A stretch of 64,000 bases of DNA from DATAUD01 sp036268455 (GTDB taxonomy: Bacteria > Verrucomicrobiota > Verrucomicrobiia > Limisphaerales > Palsa-1400), in assembly GCA_036268455.1 (NCBI GenBank), contig DATAUD010000121.1:1-64000 (forward strand), written 5' to 3'. Below are positions 26,344 to 34,681 of this stretch, piece by piece; the first letter of the stretch is position 1; each line of letters begins with the position of its first letter. Under the pieces are notes generated by a model. The model made no database searches, was not told the DNA's origin, and was given only the letters and a program-made list of their open reading frames with translations. Made by a program: the position numbers and the translations under genes.

Positions 26344-27303
26344 ATGCTTAAACAACTCACGCGGGTTTTCTTAGCGGTTATTTCGGTCGTTCTCTTTAAC
26401 GGTTGCGGCCAATCGAAAGAAGCACCACAACAGACAAACGGAGCGCCAGCCGCGCGGCATTACGTCATCGGGATGTCGCAGTGCAACCTGGGGGAACCGT
26501 GGCGCGTGCAAATGAACGCCGATCTCAAAAACGCCGCCGCCCAGCATCCCGAGTTGAACGTGGTTTTCAAAGACGCGCAAAACGACACACTCCAGCAGCG
26601 GGCGCAAGTCGAGGAATTCGTCTCTTCCAAAGTCGATCTTTTAATCATCAGTCCGAAAGAGGCCCAGCCTCTTACCGAACCTGTTGCTCACGCGGTCGAT
26701 GCGGGGATTCCGGTCATCGTGCTGGATCGAGCCGTGTTGGGAGATAAATACACCTGTTTTATTGGCGCGGACAACGTGAAGATCGGCAAAGCCGCCGGGC
26801 AGTGGATCGTCAAACGCCTCGGGGGCAAAGGCAAGGTTGTTGAGTTGGAAGGGCTTATGACCTCCATACCCGGCCAGGATCGCCACAACGGATTCCGCGA
26901 AGGCATTGCCGGTTCCGGCATCGACGTCATTTTCCAAGCCGAGATGAAATGGCTGGAACCGGACGCCCGGCAGGAAATGGAATCGGCCCTTTCGCGTTTC
27001 GACAAAATCGACCTGGTCTTTGCGCACAACGATCCGGGCGCCCACGGCGCTTATCTTGCGGCCAAGGCGGCTGGGCGGGACAACATCATCTTTGTGGGGA
27101 TTGACGCGCTCCCGCAGGAAGGGGTCGCTTACGTGCAGCAAGGGATATTGGACGCGACGTTCCGTTATCCCACCGGAGGAGCGGAGGCGATTGATACGGC
27201 GTTGAAAATCTTTAAAGGAGAAACCGTTCCGAAGAAAATCGTCCTTGGCACGCGGTTATTCGACAAGAGCAACGTGGCCACCGGGGGTGAGGCGTTGCCT
27301 TAA
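26344..27303 (+). CDS. Sugar-binding lipoprotein of the ABC importer (RbsB type)
   Basis: A 319-aa periplasmic-binding-protein-like I protein. A lipoprotein signal with LFNGC (Cys 21) anchors it. The ligand domain has the usual starting strand YVIGMSQCNLGEPWRVQMNADLKNAA, then VDLLIISPKEAQPLTEPVAHAVDAGIPVIVLDRAV, VELEGLMTSIPGQDRHNGFREG and VFAHNDPGAHGAYLAAKAAG. Residues W, D, R and N of these motifs are those that bind pyranoses or furanoses in RbsB/MglB relatives. It delivers the sugar to the adjacent permease. Confidence 0.93.
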   Translation: MLKQLTRVFLAVISVVLFNGCGQSKEAPQQTNGAPAARHYVIGMSQCNLGEPWRVQMNADLKNAAAQHPELNVVFKDAQNDTLQQRAQVEEFVSSKVDLLIISPKEAQPLTEPVAHAVDAGIPVIVLDRAVLGDKYTCFIGADNVKIGKAAGQWIVKRLGGKGKVVELEGLMTSIPGQDRHNGFREGIAGSGIDVIFQAEMKWLEPDARQEMESALSRFDKIDLVFAHNDPGAHGAYLAAKAAGRDNIIFVGIDALPQEGVAYVQQGILDATFRYPTGGAEAIDTALKIFKGETVPKKIVLGTRLFDKSNVATGGEALP

Positions 27304-27305
27304 GC

Positions 27306-27581
27306 TCAGTGGCCTGTGAAGGTGCCCAGGATGTTCACAATGCTATCGGCAAGCTGTCCGGTGAGACTCTCGGACTGCTTCTGGGCGGCGGGTTGTCCCG
27401 GGGGCTTGGAATCAGAGCTTGTGGGCGATTCGGAGGCCGAGACGCGTATCGTCGCGTCGGCCTGGGATGCGGAAGGCTGGTTCTTGGCGATTTCTGGGGC
27501 CATCGGGGCGGCGCAACCGGCCAGCAAAATGACTGAGCACACGCCAAGCAACATCGAACCATTTTTAAGGAATCGCGACAT
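27306..27581 (-). CDS. Small lipoprotein of unknown function
   Basis: A 91-aa protein with a clear type II signal peptide, SVILLAGC, the Cys at 23 being the lipid anchor. The mature part is mostly low-complexity (Ser, Pro, Ala, Gln) and ends in a short amphipathic stretch, LTGQLADSIVNILGTF. It points towards and ends 2 bases after the sugar-binding protein gene. No homologous family comes to mind. Confidence 0.7.
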   Translation of the reverse strand: MSRFLKNGSMLLGVCSVILLAGCAAPMAPEIAKNQPSASQADATIRVSASESPTSSDSKPPGQPAAQKQSESLTGQLADSIVNILGTFTGH

Positions 27582-27804
27582 ATTATTATTGTCCTTTCAC
27601 ATTCACAATCTTCGAGCTAGAACAGTGTGAAAGCATGGACCGGGCCACGTATTCCATCAATTTGTCTTAAGCACGGTATAATCGTCGGAAACCATTCACT
27701 CGCAATTGACAAGAAAATCTTCGACGATTCGCGGTCCGCTTTCGTGTTGACGATCGCGCAGGCAGGAATGTCCCGTTATTGGAATTAACTCAAACGACAG
27801 TGGG
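27582..27804. other. Intergenic region with no visible gene
   Basis: About 220 bases between two minus-strand genes. It must contain the promoter of the small lipoprotein gene. No hairpin with a T-run and no plausible small frame was seen. Confidence 0.3.
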
Positions 27805-28293
27805 TCAGCGACCGGTGGGAATGGGAAGGGTTTCGCCGTAATTTGTGGGGGTTTGGTAAAGGCCGTCGCCCAATCCCACGGTGGGATCCTGTCGTTGAAG
27901 ATGGTTCCAATAGATGTAAGCCATGATGCACCCCACCAGCACCACCGCCAGACCCACGGCCGGCCAAACCAAACGGCGGCTGACTTTGGATAATTGGAAC
28001 ATCGCGATGTCCAAGGCGCCCTTGGGACGCGGAACCAGGGTCGGGTCCACCTGGCCGGACTCCGCCAGTTCGTGCCCCAACTGTTCCAGCACGCGCGGGG
28101 TATCCAGCTTGAGCAAGTTCGAGTAAGTGCGGACGAAACCCCGGATATAAACAGGAGCGGAAAAAATGCTGTAATTGCTCTGTTCGAGGGCGCGGATGTG
28201 GTCGCCGCGGATTTTGGTGATGTCGGCCACCTGTCCAACGCTCATTTTCTTTTCTTCGCGCGCCTGGCGCAACTGTTCACCGACATTCGGCAT
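27805..28293 (-). CDS. RodZ-like membrane protein with N-terminal helix-turn-helix
   Basis: A 162-aa protein. The N-terminal Cro/C1-type helix-turn-helix (MPNVGEQLRQAREEKKMSVGQVADITKIRGDHIRALEQ) continues into APVYIRGFVRTYSNLLKLD, which is diagnostic of RodZ/DUF4115 proteins. One transmembrane helix (about residues 115-135, LVWPAVGLAVVLVGCIMAYIYW) leads to a very short tail, lacking the usual long periplasmic domain. The frame could start at a TTG at 28332, but the ATG at 28293 begins the domain. RodZ links MreB to the cell-wall machinery; a cell-shape role is inferred. It is divergent from the TPR/LysM gene. Confidence 0.82.
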   Translation of the reverse strand: MPNVGEQLRQAREEKKMSVGQVADITKIRGDHIRALEQSNYSIFSAPVYIRGFVRTYSNLLKLDTPRVLEQLGHELAESGQVDPTLVPRPKGALDIAMFQLSKVSRRLVWPAVGLAVVLVGCIMAYIYWNHLQRQDPTVGLGDGLYQTPTNYGETLPIPTGR

Positions 28294-28384
28294 GGAGGAT
28301 TGATAGCGTGCCGGACGCCCAGAGGCAAACAACTTTGAACTTTTAAACTTTGAAGTTCACGGTTCCGGTTTTAACCTTTTGCGC

Positions 28385-29101
28385 ATGTTACGTAAGAGGG
28401 GCATTGCCTGTTTTTTGATTCTCCTTTTGCTGGCGGTTTGCGGAGGCGGGTGCATACCCGGTGACAGCCACGTCGATGAGGAAAAGGACCCGCATTTCCA
28501 GCGTGGACGCAATCTGGCCAGCTCCCAGGATTTTCCCGGCGCCGTGAATGAATTTGAAAAGGCGCTGGAAACCAACCCGCACTCGGCCGCGGCCCATTTT
28601 GAACTTGGCTGGCTTTACGACACAAAAATCAACGATTACGCGGCGGCGATTTACCATTACGAGCGATATTTGCAGTTGCAGCCCAATTCGCAGCGCGCCC
28701 AATCCATCAACGTCAAGGAGCGCATTCGCGGGTGCAAACGGGAACTTGCAGACGCCGAGTTCCCTCTCCCGAACGACCAAAACCTGCAGAAGGTGGTGGA
28801 CCGTTTGACGGCGGAAAACATGGCGCTCCGCCAGCAATTAGATGCCGTTCGCGCACAGCAGCAACAGGGCGCGAACATCGTTGCGGCGCAAACGCGCGTT
28901 TCGACCGTAAGTTATTCGCAGCAGCAGCAGCCCGCGCGTTCCGCCAATCTTTTTCGTTCCCGCGTTCACATCGTCAAGGAACGTGAAACGATCAGTTCAA
29001 TCGCGGCGCAATACGGCATCCGAATTAGCGCCGTCCTTGAGGCCAATCCGCGCGTTGATCCCCGTCGTTTGCGGGTGGGGCAGGCGTTGAATTTGCCGTG
29101 A
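28385..29101 (+). CDS. Lipoprotein-like TPR and LysM protein
   Basis: A 238-aa exported protein starting at the ATG at 28385 (a TTG two codons earlier is less likely). The hydrophobic signal ends in CGGGC (Cys 23), a weak lipobox. Two or three TPR units follow (HFQRGRNLASSQDFPGAVNEFEKALETNPHSAAAHFELGWLY), then a coiled coil rich in Gln (VVDRLTAENMALRQQLDAVRAQQQQ) and a C-terminal LysM (HIVKERETISSIAAQYGIRISAVLEANP...LRVGQALNLP). LysM binds peptidoglycan, so this should sit in the envelope at the cell wall. It is followed after 4 bases by an unknown anchored protein. Confidence 0.85.
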   Translation: MLRKRGIACFLILLLLAVCGGGCIPGDSHVDEEKDPHFQRGRNLASSQDFPGAVNEFEKALETNPHSAAAHFELGWLYDTKINDYAAAIYHYERYLQLQPNSQRAQSINVKERIRGCKRELADAEFPLPNDQNLQKVVDRLTAENMALRQQLDAVRAQQQQGANIVAAQTRVSTVSYSQQQQPARSANLFRSRVHIVKERETISSIAAQYGIRISAVLEANPRVDPRRLRVGQALNLP

Positions 29102-29105
29102 TCCG

Positions 29106-29921
29106 ATGCGCTCGCGGATTCTTTTTTTGGGGATCGTCACGTTTTGGCTGGTGATGAATTTTCTCCTCTGGCGTTCGCAATGGGGAACGCATACCGGCAT
29201 CGGGAACGAAGTGCCGGTCCAGGTCGTGTGGGACAAAATTCTTACCGCGCCCGACAACTCGTCGCTGGAAATTTACGATCACGATCACAAGATAGGCAAT
29301 TGCCAATGGACCGCCGGTGTCGGCAATTCGCCTTTGTCGGATAATAAAAACATCGCCGACGATTATGCGCCCGGAACGCCGGCCGCGCCGATTCGGCAGT
29401 ACACATTAAATCTCGACGGCAACACGACCCTGGCGGACAGCAACCGCCTTCGGTTCGACTTTAGCATCACATTGTCCACCAACCGGGCATGGCAGGATTT
29501 CCATTTAAGCGTAAGGATGCGACCGACGTTGTGGGATTTGCGGGCGAATGCCGCCGCCGAGAAATTGATCGTCAAAGTGGACGACAACGGCGACAGTTGG
29601 GAAAAGACTTTGAAATTCTCCGATTTGAACGATCCGGCGGCGATCCTGGGGGATTTTGGCGGAGCTTCCGTGCTCGGAATGTTGGGCGGCGCTGCGTTGC
29701 CATTTCAAAAGGACACTCTTTTGGAAATCACGGCCGGCATCCACTGGCAGGCGCATGAGGATTGGATACACTTCGGCCATTCCAAAGCCCGCGCCTATCG
29801 CCTGGAAACCCAAATCTTCGGCCGGACTATTTATGTGTTCGTCAGCCGCGTAGGCGAGATTCTGTGGGTCGAGTTTCCGAACAAAATCACGCTGCGCAAT
29901 GACGCGTTCAGCCGTTTTTGA
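29106..29921 (+). CDS. Membrane-anchored protein of unknown function
   Basis: A 271-aa protein with an N-terminal transmembrane anchor (LFLGIVTFWLVMNFLLW) and a large extracytoplasmic domain predicted to be beta-rich. Recognisable stretches are WDKILTAPDNSSLEIYDHDHKIG and HWQAHEDWIHFGHSKARAYRLETQIFG, but I cannot place it in a family. It sits between the TPR/LysM gene (4 bases before) and an ABC ATPase gene (9 bases after), so it is likely to act with one of them in the envelope. Confidence 0.75.
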   Translation: MRSRILFLGIVTFWLVMNFLLWRSQWGTHTGIGNEVPVQVVWDKILTAPDNSSLEIYDHDHKIGNCQWTAGVGNSPLSDNKNIADDYAPGTPAAPIRQYTLNLDGNTTLADSNRLRFDFSITLSTNRAWQDFHLSVRMRPTLWDLRANAAAEKLIVKVDDNGDSWEKTLKFSDLNDPAAILGDFGGASVLGMLGGAALPFQKDTLLEITAGIHWQAHEDWIHFGHSKARAYRLETQIFGRTIYVFVSRVGEILWVEFPNKITLRNDAFSRF

Positions 29922-29930
29922 TTTCATCCA

Positions 29931-30686
29931 ATGATCGAACTAAACCACCTTACAAAAAAATTCGGCGATCTTGTGGCGGTTGATGGGTTGGATCTCAAGG
30001 TTCAACGCGGAGAGTTTTTTGCCGTGCTGGGGCCGAACGCCGCCGGCAAAACCACCCTTATCCGCGTGCTGGCCGGGTTGCTCAAACCCACCGCCGGCAC
30101 CGCGCTGGTGGCGGGTTTTGACGTCCAGACAGCGCCGCTGGAAGCCCGCCGCCGCCTGGCTTATGTGCCCGACTTCCCTTTTTTGTACGACAAATTGACG
30201 CCGTGGGAATTCCTCCGGTTTACCGGCCAGATATTTCAAATGAGCGAAAGCCGCGTTCAAAAGGCGAGCCGCGAATTGGTCTCCCGTTTTCATCTTGACG
30301 AATTCATCAACAAACCGATCGACGGCCTGTCGCACGGCACCCGGCAGCGCGTCGCCATTGTTTCGGCCCTTTTGCACGAGCCGGAGGTTTTTGTGATTGA
30401 CGAGCCGATGGTCGGGCTTGACCCGCAGCACGCCAGAATCGTCAAAGATGTTTTGAAAGAGCGAACGCAGCAGGGGGCGACGGTCTTTCTTTCCACGCAT
30501 CAACTCAGCGTTGCCGAGGAAATAGCGGACCGTATCGGGATTATGCACAAGGGCCGCCTGGTTACCGTCGGCACCGCAGCCCAGTTAAGGGACAGAGCCG
30601 GCGCCACGGGCGCGCTGGAGGAGGTGTTCCTCTCGCTGACGGGCGGAAGCCCGGAAAATGGCGCGACGAAAAAATCTTCGCCATGA
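29931..30686 (+). CDS. ABC transporter ATP-binding protein without an adjacent permease
   Basis: A single-domain ABC ATPase (251 aa). Walker A GPNAAGKTT at residues 34-42, a Q-loop region, the signature LSHGTRQRVAI (an altered LSGGQ), Walker B VFVIDEPMVGLDP and the switch His in STHQLSVAE are all visible. It is of the exporter/CcmA-NatA type. No membrane-spanning permease lies next to it: the upstream neighbour has one helix only and the downstream gene is a tRNA-modifying enzyme whose start overlaps the stop by 4 bases. The partner must be elsewhere or lost. Confidence 0.9.
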   Translation: MIELNHLTKKFGDLVAVDGLDLKVQRGEFFAVLGPNAAGKTTLIRVLAGLLKPTAGTALVAGFDVQTAPLEARRRLAYVPDFPFLYDKLTPWEFLRFTGQIFQMSESRVQKASRELVSRFHLDEFINKPIDGLSHGTRQRVAIVSALLHEPEVFVIDEPMVGLDPQHARIVKDVLKERTQQGATVFLSTHQLSVAEEIADRIGIMHKGRLVTVGTAAQLRDRAGATGALEEVFLSLTGGSPENGATKKSSP

Positions 30687-31717
30687 GTCCCGACCAAACG
30701 TTTGTTTCCATTCTTCGAGGGGCCGAACCGTGGCTGGCGCTTGCGCCCATGCAGGACGTTACCGATCTCGCTTTCTGGCGTGTCATCGCGCGTTACGGCG
30801 GGGCGGATGTTTATTGGACGGAATATTTTCGCGCGCATGGGGATTCGCGGCCCGAACGATGGATTTTGGATTCAATCACACAAAATCCAACCGGCCGGCC
30901 CGTCGTCGCGCAAATGATTGGCAACGATGTTCCGTCGCTGGTGCGCACCGCGCGGGAATTGCAGCGTTATCCGATTGCCGCCATCGATCTCAATCTGGGC
31001 TGCCCGGCCCCCGTGGTTTATCGCAAATGCGCCGGAGGCGGCTTGCTGCGGGAACCGCAAAAAATCGACGCGATCCTCGGGGCGTTGCGCGATGCGGTCA
31101 CCATTCCGTTAACTGTCAAGACCAGGATTGGGTTCGATTCGCCGGATTCGTTCGACGATCTTCTCGCGCTTTTTGGCCGGCACGCCATCGACCTCCTGAC
31201 GGTGCACGGGCGGACGGTCGCGCAAATGTACCGGCCTGGCGTTCGTTACGATCTCATCGCGCGGGCGGCCCGCTCTCTACGTTGCCCTGTACTTGCCAAT
31301 GGCAACGTTCACGGCCCCGATCAGGCCCTGGCGTTGCTGGCCGAAACGGGCGCCGCGGGCTTGATGATCGGCCGCGGTGTGATACGGAACCCCTGGCTTT
31401 TCACCCAAATCCGCCAGCGGCGTCGCGGCGAACCGGCCACGCTGCCCACAGGCCGCGAAGTGCTCGGTTACATTCGCGAACTCTGGGACGGGCAGGTGAC
31501 GTCCGACGCGCCCGAATCCGCCCAGGTGCAGCGCATGAAAAAATTCATGAATTTCATTGGAGAGGGCGTTGTCCCGCCCGGGCCATTCCTGCATGACATT
31601 CGCCGCGCGACGACGCGTGAGGATTTTTTCAAAATCTGCGAACGCGGCCTTGACCACGACCGGACCATGACATTGGAGCCGCAGGAAATCCACGCGCCGG
31701 AGCCAGCCTGTCAATAA
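30683..31717 (+). CDS. tRNA-dihydrouridine synthase
   Basis: An FMN-dependent enzyme of the Dus family (344 aa) that reduces uridines in tRNA. It opens with LALAPMQDVTDLAFWRVIARYGGADVYWTEYF. It has the catalytic cysteine C107 in NLGCPAPVVYRKCAGGGLL, TVKTRIGFD, LLTVHGRTVAQMY, VLANGNV and GLMIGRGVIRNPWLF. The subfamily (DusA, B or C type) was not resolved. The start overlaps the ABC ATPase stop; the end overlaps the convergent prepilin-like gene by 7 bases. Confidence 0.94.
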   Translation: MSPDQTFVSILRGAEPWLALAPMQDVTDLAFWRVIARYGGADVYWTEYFRAHGDSRPERWILDSITQNPTGRPVVAQMIGNDVPSLVRTARELQRYPIAAIDLNLGCPAPVVYRKCAGGGLLREPQKIDAILGALRDAVTIPLTVKTRIGFDSPDSFDDLLALFGRHAIDLLTVHGRTVAQMYRPGVRYDLIARAARSLRCPVLANGNVHGPDQALALLAETGAAGLMIGRGVIRNPWLFTQIRQRRRGEPATLPTGREVLGYIRELWDGQVTSDAPESAQVQRMKKFMNFIGEGVVPPGPFLHDIRRATTREDFFKICERGLDHDRTMTLEPQEIHAPEPACQ

Positions 31718-32403
31718 TCTTCGTAATCGACGCCGATTCCCCCGGTGGAGTAGTAGGAAAATGTCATTTCGGAAGGGCGAAAGTTTTTGTAACCGGCGCA
31801 ATGCCAATCGGCGAACAGAATGTTTACCCGGTTATTGTGAGTGGGGGACGTTTGAGTCGGCGGAACATTCAGGCACTTTGGATTAAACAGCGTGTTGGTA
31901 TCGTTATCATTGAGGTCCGCGTTGATGGCGTAGGCGGGATAATTGCAATCGCCGGAAAGAATGTAAGTCGAGGTTGTCATGATACTTTTCAAATTCACAC
32001 TCGTGGGCGTGAAATTGTTGTTTTCGTAGAACCCCTTGGAACCCATGAAATAACTGTAGCCGGATTTGTTGTAGAAAGCATTGAAGCCGGGGCAGCGAAG
32101 AAGGTTCGTGTTATTGCCGTAATAGGAAGCCAGCGCATAAGTCCACGCTCCTCCGTTCGTGTAAGCGCCTTCGCCCGGAGCGCCGATTTGGGCCGAGGAA
32201 AGCGGCAGTCTCTCTTCGCTGTCGTCTCCATACATGATCATCGCCAGGCCCAATTGATGAAGATTATTGAGACAATAAATGGCGACGCCCTTTTCTTTGG
32301 CTCGTCCGAGGGCGGGAAGCAGCATGCTCGCGAGTATCGAAATGATCGCAATCACGACCAGCAATTCAATCAGGGTAAATCCGTGTTGTTTTGGAGTCGT
32401 CAT
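31711..32403 (-). CDS. Prepilin-type N-terminal cleavage/methylation domain protein
   Basis: A 230-aa pseudopilin-like protein. The leader HGFTLIELLVVIAIISIL has the G/F processing site for a prepilin peptidase, a conserved Glu five residues into the mature protein, and a long hydrophobic helix. The rest (about residues 40-230) resembles the DUF1559-like H-X9-DG group, with a C-terminal FADWHCAGYK similar to the usual FADGH. Such proteins exist in large numbers in Verrucomicrobia and Planctomycetes and are probably cell-surface or minor-pilin components. No secretion genes are adjacent. Confidence 0.88.
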   Translation of the reverse strand: MTTPKQHGFTLIELLVVIAIISILASMLLPALGRAKEKGVAIYCLNNLHQLGLAMIMYGDDSEERLPLSSAQIGAPGEGAYTNGGAWTYALASYYGNNTNLLRCPGFNAFYNKSGYSYFMGSKGFYENNNFTPTSVNLKSIMTTSTYILSGDCNYPAYAINADLNDNDTNTLFNPKCLNVPPTQTSPTHNNRVNILFADWHCAGYKNFRPSEMTFSYYSTGGIGVDYEDY

Positions 32404-32478
32404 ATGCCTGCCTTTGCCTACAGCTTAACCCGGTAAGGTTCGCTCCGCCACCCGAAAAGCGCTGTTGGTGCAGCCGGT

Positions 32479-32784
32479 TCATTTCTGTTGCCGGGCTTTG
32501 GCGCGCACATTTTGGAGCGTATCGTGAAGCAGGGTCACCTGTGATTTGTCCATCTTGATCTCGTACCTGACTTTTTCCAACGGCTTGATTGCCGCCACGT
32601 AGTTGCTCGCGTCGATCGCCGCCAGCGCCGTTTCCAGTTGCACCTTTGCGTCCCCGTCGAGCGACGAAAAAGCCGCCCGGACTTTTGCGGTGTCAATATT
32701 ATGATTGGAACAACCTCCGGCGGCGAGGCAAATCAACCCGGCCAAAACGATGAGTGGAATGAATCGTTTTAATCGTTTTTTCAT
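32479..32784 (-). CDS. Small lipoprotein of unknown function
   Basis: A 101-aa protein with a lipoprotein signal (LIVLAGLICLAAGGC; Cys 25). The mature part is helical and regular (VRAAFSSLDGDAKVQLETALAAIDASNYVAAIKPLEKV), resembling a single TPR-like hairpin. It is on the same strand as the prepilin-like gene downstream, with 75 bases between them. No family recognised. Confidence 0.72.
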   Translation of the reverse strand: MKKRLKRFIPLIVLAGLICLAAGGCSNHNIDTAKVRAAFSSLDGDAKVQLETALAAIDASNYVAAIKPLEKVRYEIKMDKSQVTLLHDTLQNVRAKARQQK

Positions 32785-32943
32785 TGCGTGGAACCCAGTA
32801 TAACCCGGTTCCCGCCCGTTGTCTGTATTTTATTGTGGCGGAGCATGCCAGGTTTCCCCAATCTTGCGCGTCCGACTTTGGTCCTCCTCAATTTCCCGAA
32901 GAAAGAACTTGAATCAGGCCGTTTTCGGTGGGAATTTCCCTGA

Positions 32944-33201
32944 GTGAAGACATTGACCGTCGATGACCGGCGGCGAATACGACTTCCCCAAGTGAAGCCA
33001 GGGCAAGTGTTCGCGTACGAGCCGAATTCGGACGGAACGATAAAACTTGTTCCTGTAATTCCGAAGGCCGGGCAAAGATGCGTTGTTGCCAAACTGGTAA
33101 AACGGGGCGGGGCGATGTTTTTCGAGGTTCCCACCGGATACATACTTGATCCCGAAGCCATCGGCAAGGCGGTGGCGGAAGAGCGGGAAAGCCGCTCGTG
33201 A
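32944..33201 (+). CDS. AbrB-like antitoxin
   Basis: An 85-aa protein that begins MKTLTVDDRRRIRLPQVKPGQVFAYE, the swapped-hairpin layout of SpoVT/AbrB transcription factors and VapB-type antitoxins, and continues with a basic C-terminal part. The start is GTG at 32944. Its stop overlaps the GTG start of a PIN-domain toxin gene by 4 bases (GTGA), the usual layout of antitoxin-toxin pairs. The toxin is broken, so the antitoxin may now only act as a regulator. Confidence 0.7.
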   Translation: MKTLTVDDRRRIRLPQVKPGQVFAYEPNSDGTIKLVPVIPKAGQRCVVAKLVKRGGAMFFEVPTGYILDPEAIGKAVAEERESRS

Positions 33202-33616
33202 GGACTTATTGGGACACGTCGGCAGCAATCAATGCCGCCATATCCCCGAAGTTTTTCGCCGCCTCGACACTGAAAAGCATGTTGCCCGCTTGCATCTTCT
33301 GGCGGAATTCTTCGCGACCATGACGGGTCGCGGAGTGGAAATCACAGACCAGGAAGGGAAAGCCGACCGGATGGTCTTCACTCCAAACGAATGCGCAGCT
33401 TGACTTCGAATGTTTGCGGACAAACTCGATTTCGAGGAATTGACCAAAGAAGAAGCGTTGAGCGGTCTGGAAAAGGCGCAAAGCCTGAGCGTCCAAGGAG
33501 CGCGCATTTGCGACTATTGGCACGCGTTGGTTTCTGCCAAAACGAAGTCTAATGAACTTCTTACCCGCAACACACGCCACTTCCAAGGTCTGACGAAAAA
33601 CGTAGTTTGGCCTTGA
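33198..33616 (+). pseudogene. Broken VapC-type PIN-domain toxin gene
   Basis: The frame starting at GTG 33198 reads YWDTSAAINAA, the N-terminal PIN strand with its first acidic residue. From about 33239 the neighbouring frame continues with PEVFRRLDTEKHVARLHLLAEFFATM, then TGRGVEIT...TPNECAA, an in-frame TGA at 33401-33403 (probably from CGA), and then LRMFADKLDFEEL, GARICDYWHALVSA and ELLTRNTRHF, the remaining PIN motifs. So one frameshift (33228-33250) and one stop codon have inactivated a VapC-type ribonuclease of about 140 aa. Confidence 0.78.
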
Positions 33617-33703
33617 AACAGCGGCTCTTTCCCTTGTTCCTGGCAACGTTGACAAGTCGCCGGAGTTTCAAACCCGCGCTGCAATGAGATTTGTGACATA
33701 CGG

Positions 33704-34186
33704 CTATCCCCGGAACACGACCATTACTCCGTAATCCGCAAGGATCGCGCGGCTCGACAAATCCGTGTAGCTGTAAGAAATCGGATTGACGCTGATGATG
33801 TTCTCCCTTCCCACCTTCTCCAAAAAGGCGGACACAACTTCGTCAAAGTGATCCTTCCCCACTTCCACGCAATCGCCTCGCTTGTAAGTTTTGATGCGGA
33901 GGGTTTTGGCATCGTCTTTGGCCGCGACTTCCAGGGGGCGATTCGGTTTCTGAATCAGAGCGTCGGTCGGCGAGGCGCCGTCCCGCACGGGAACGCTAAA
34001 ATGCTTTTCCGCCTTTGCCGACGGCTCTGGCGGTTTTTCCGCCGCGACGAGTTCGACAACGCCGTTTTCCGACGCGGGCACGGTGATGATTGTGGAACAG
34101 GACGGGCACTCGATGGTCGAACCGGCGCCGCTGGAATCGACTTCCAACTCCTGGTCGCAATTGGGACATTTGAAGCTGATGTCCAT
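33704..34186 (-). CDS. Zinc-ribbon protein of unknown function
   Basis: A 160-aa soluble protein. Residues 7-30 form a zinc ribbon (C7-x2-C10 and C27-x2-C30 in FKCPNCDQELEV and ECPSCSTIITV). A low-complexity linker follows, then a C-terminal domain of about 70 residues (LRIKTYKRGDCVEVGKDHFDEVVSAFLEKVGRENIISVNPISYSY) that I do not recognise. The final YGVMVVFRG suggests a small alpha/beta fold. Common in planctomycete-verrucomicrobial genomes, by impression only. Confidence 0.75.
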   Translation of the reverse strand: MDISFKCPNCDQELEVDSSGAGSTIECPSCSTIITVPASENGVVELVAAEKPPEPSAKAEKHFSVPVRDGASPTDALIQKPNRPLEVAAKDDAKTLRIKTYKRGDCVEVGKDHFDEVVSAFLEKVGRENIISVNPISYSYTDLSSRAILADYGVMVVFRG

Positions 34187-34257
34187 AGTTTTAACTCACT
34201 TTCTGGGCTTGTTGGTTAGCAGAGTAGCCGGGTCGGTCGCGAAAATCGAGACTTTTC

Positions 34258-34662
34258 TCACTCGGTATCGTATGTTTTTTCCAATTGTTTCATTCGGCTG
34301 TAAACAGGAGAATCGGACTGGAGCCGGCCTTTCACTTTGGCAAAAACACGCCGCGCCTCGGTGGCGCTGCTCGGGGCCACCAATACGACATAGTCCAATT
34401 CGATAGCCGCGCGGCGCGGATCGCTGATGCTGTTTCCGTAGGTGGTGAGAAAATCTTTCAACCCGGGCGCGCCGCGTTGCCGGGCGGCGTCGAGCGCGGG
34501 TTGCAGCGAAGCCGGCATTCCGGGCAATTGATCGTCAGGCACCTGCGCTTGCGTCTGTGGGGCCGCCGTCGGAGTGCTCTTGAAATTCCCCCAGTAATTA
34601 TTGAGTTGCCAGGCTCCGAGAGCCAGGCCGACGATGATCACCAGCGCTATCAGAAATTTCAT
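34258..34662 (-). CDS. Small membrane-anchored protein
   Basis: A 134-aa protein starting at ATG 34662 (a GTG one codon earlier is less likely). One N-terminal helix, FLIALVIIVGLALGAW, then a Pro/Gln/Thr-rich linker and a helical domain with DPRRAAIELDYVVLVAP and TEARRVFAKVKGRLQ. Family not recognised. It follows prmC after 19 bases on the same strand. Confidence 0.7.
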   Translation of the reverse strand: MKFLIALVIIVGLALGAWQLNNYWGNFKSTPTAAPQTQAQVPDDQLPGMPASLQPALDAARQRGAPGLKDFLTTYGNSISDPRRAAIELDYVVLVAPSSATEARRVFAKVKGRLQSDSPVYSRMKQLEKTYDTE

Positions 34663-34681
34663 CACACCGGGTGTTATGGTG

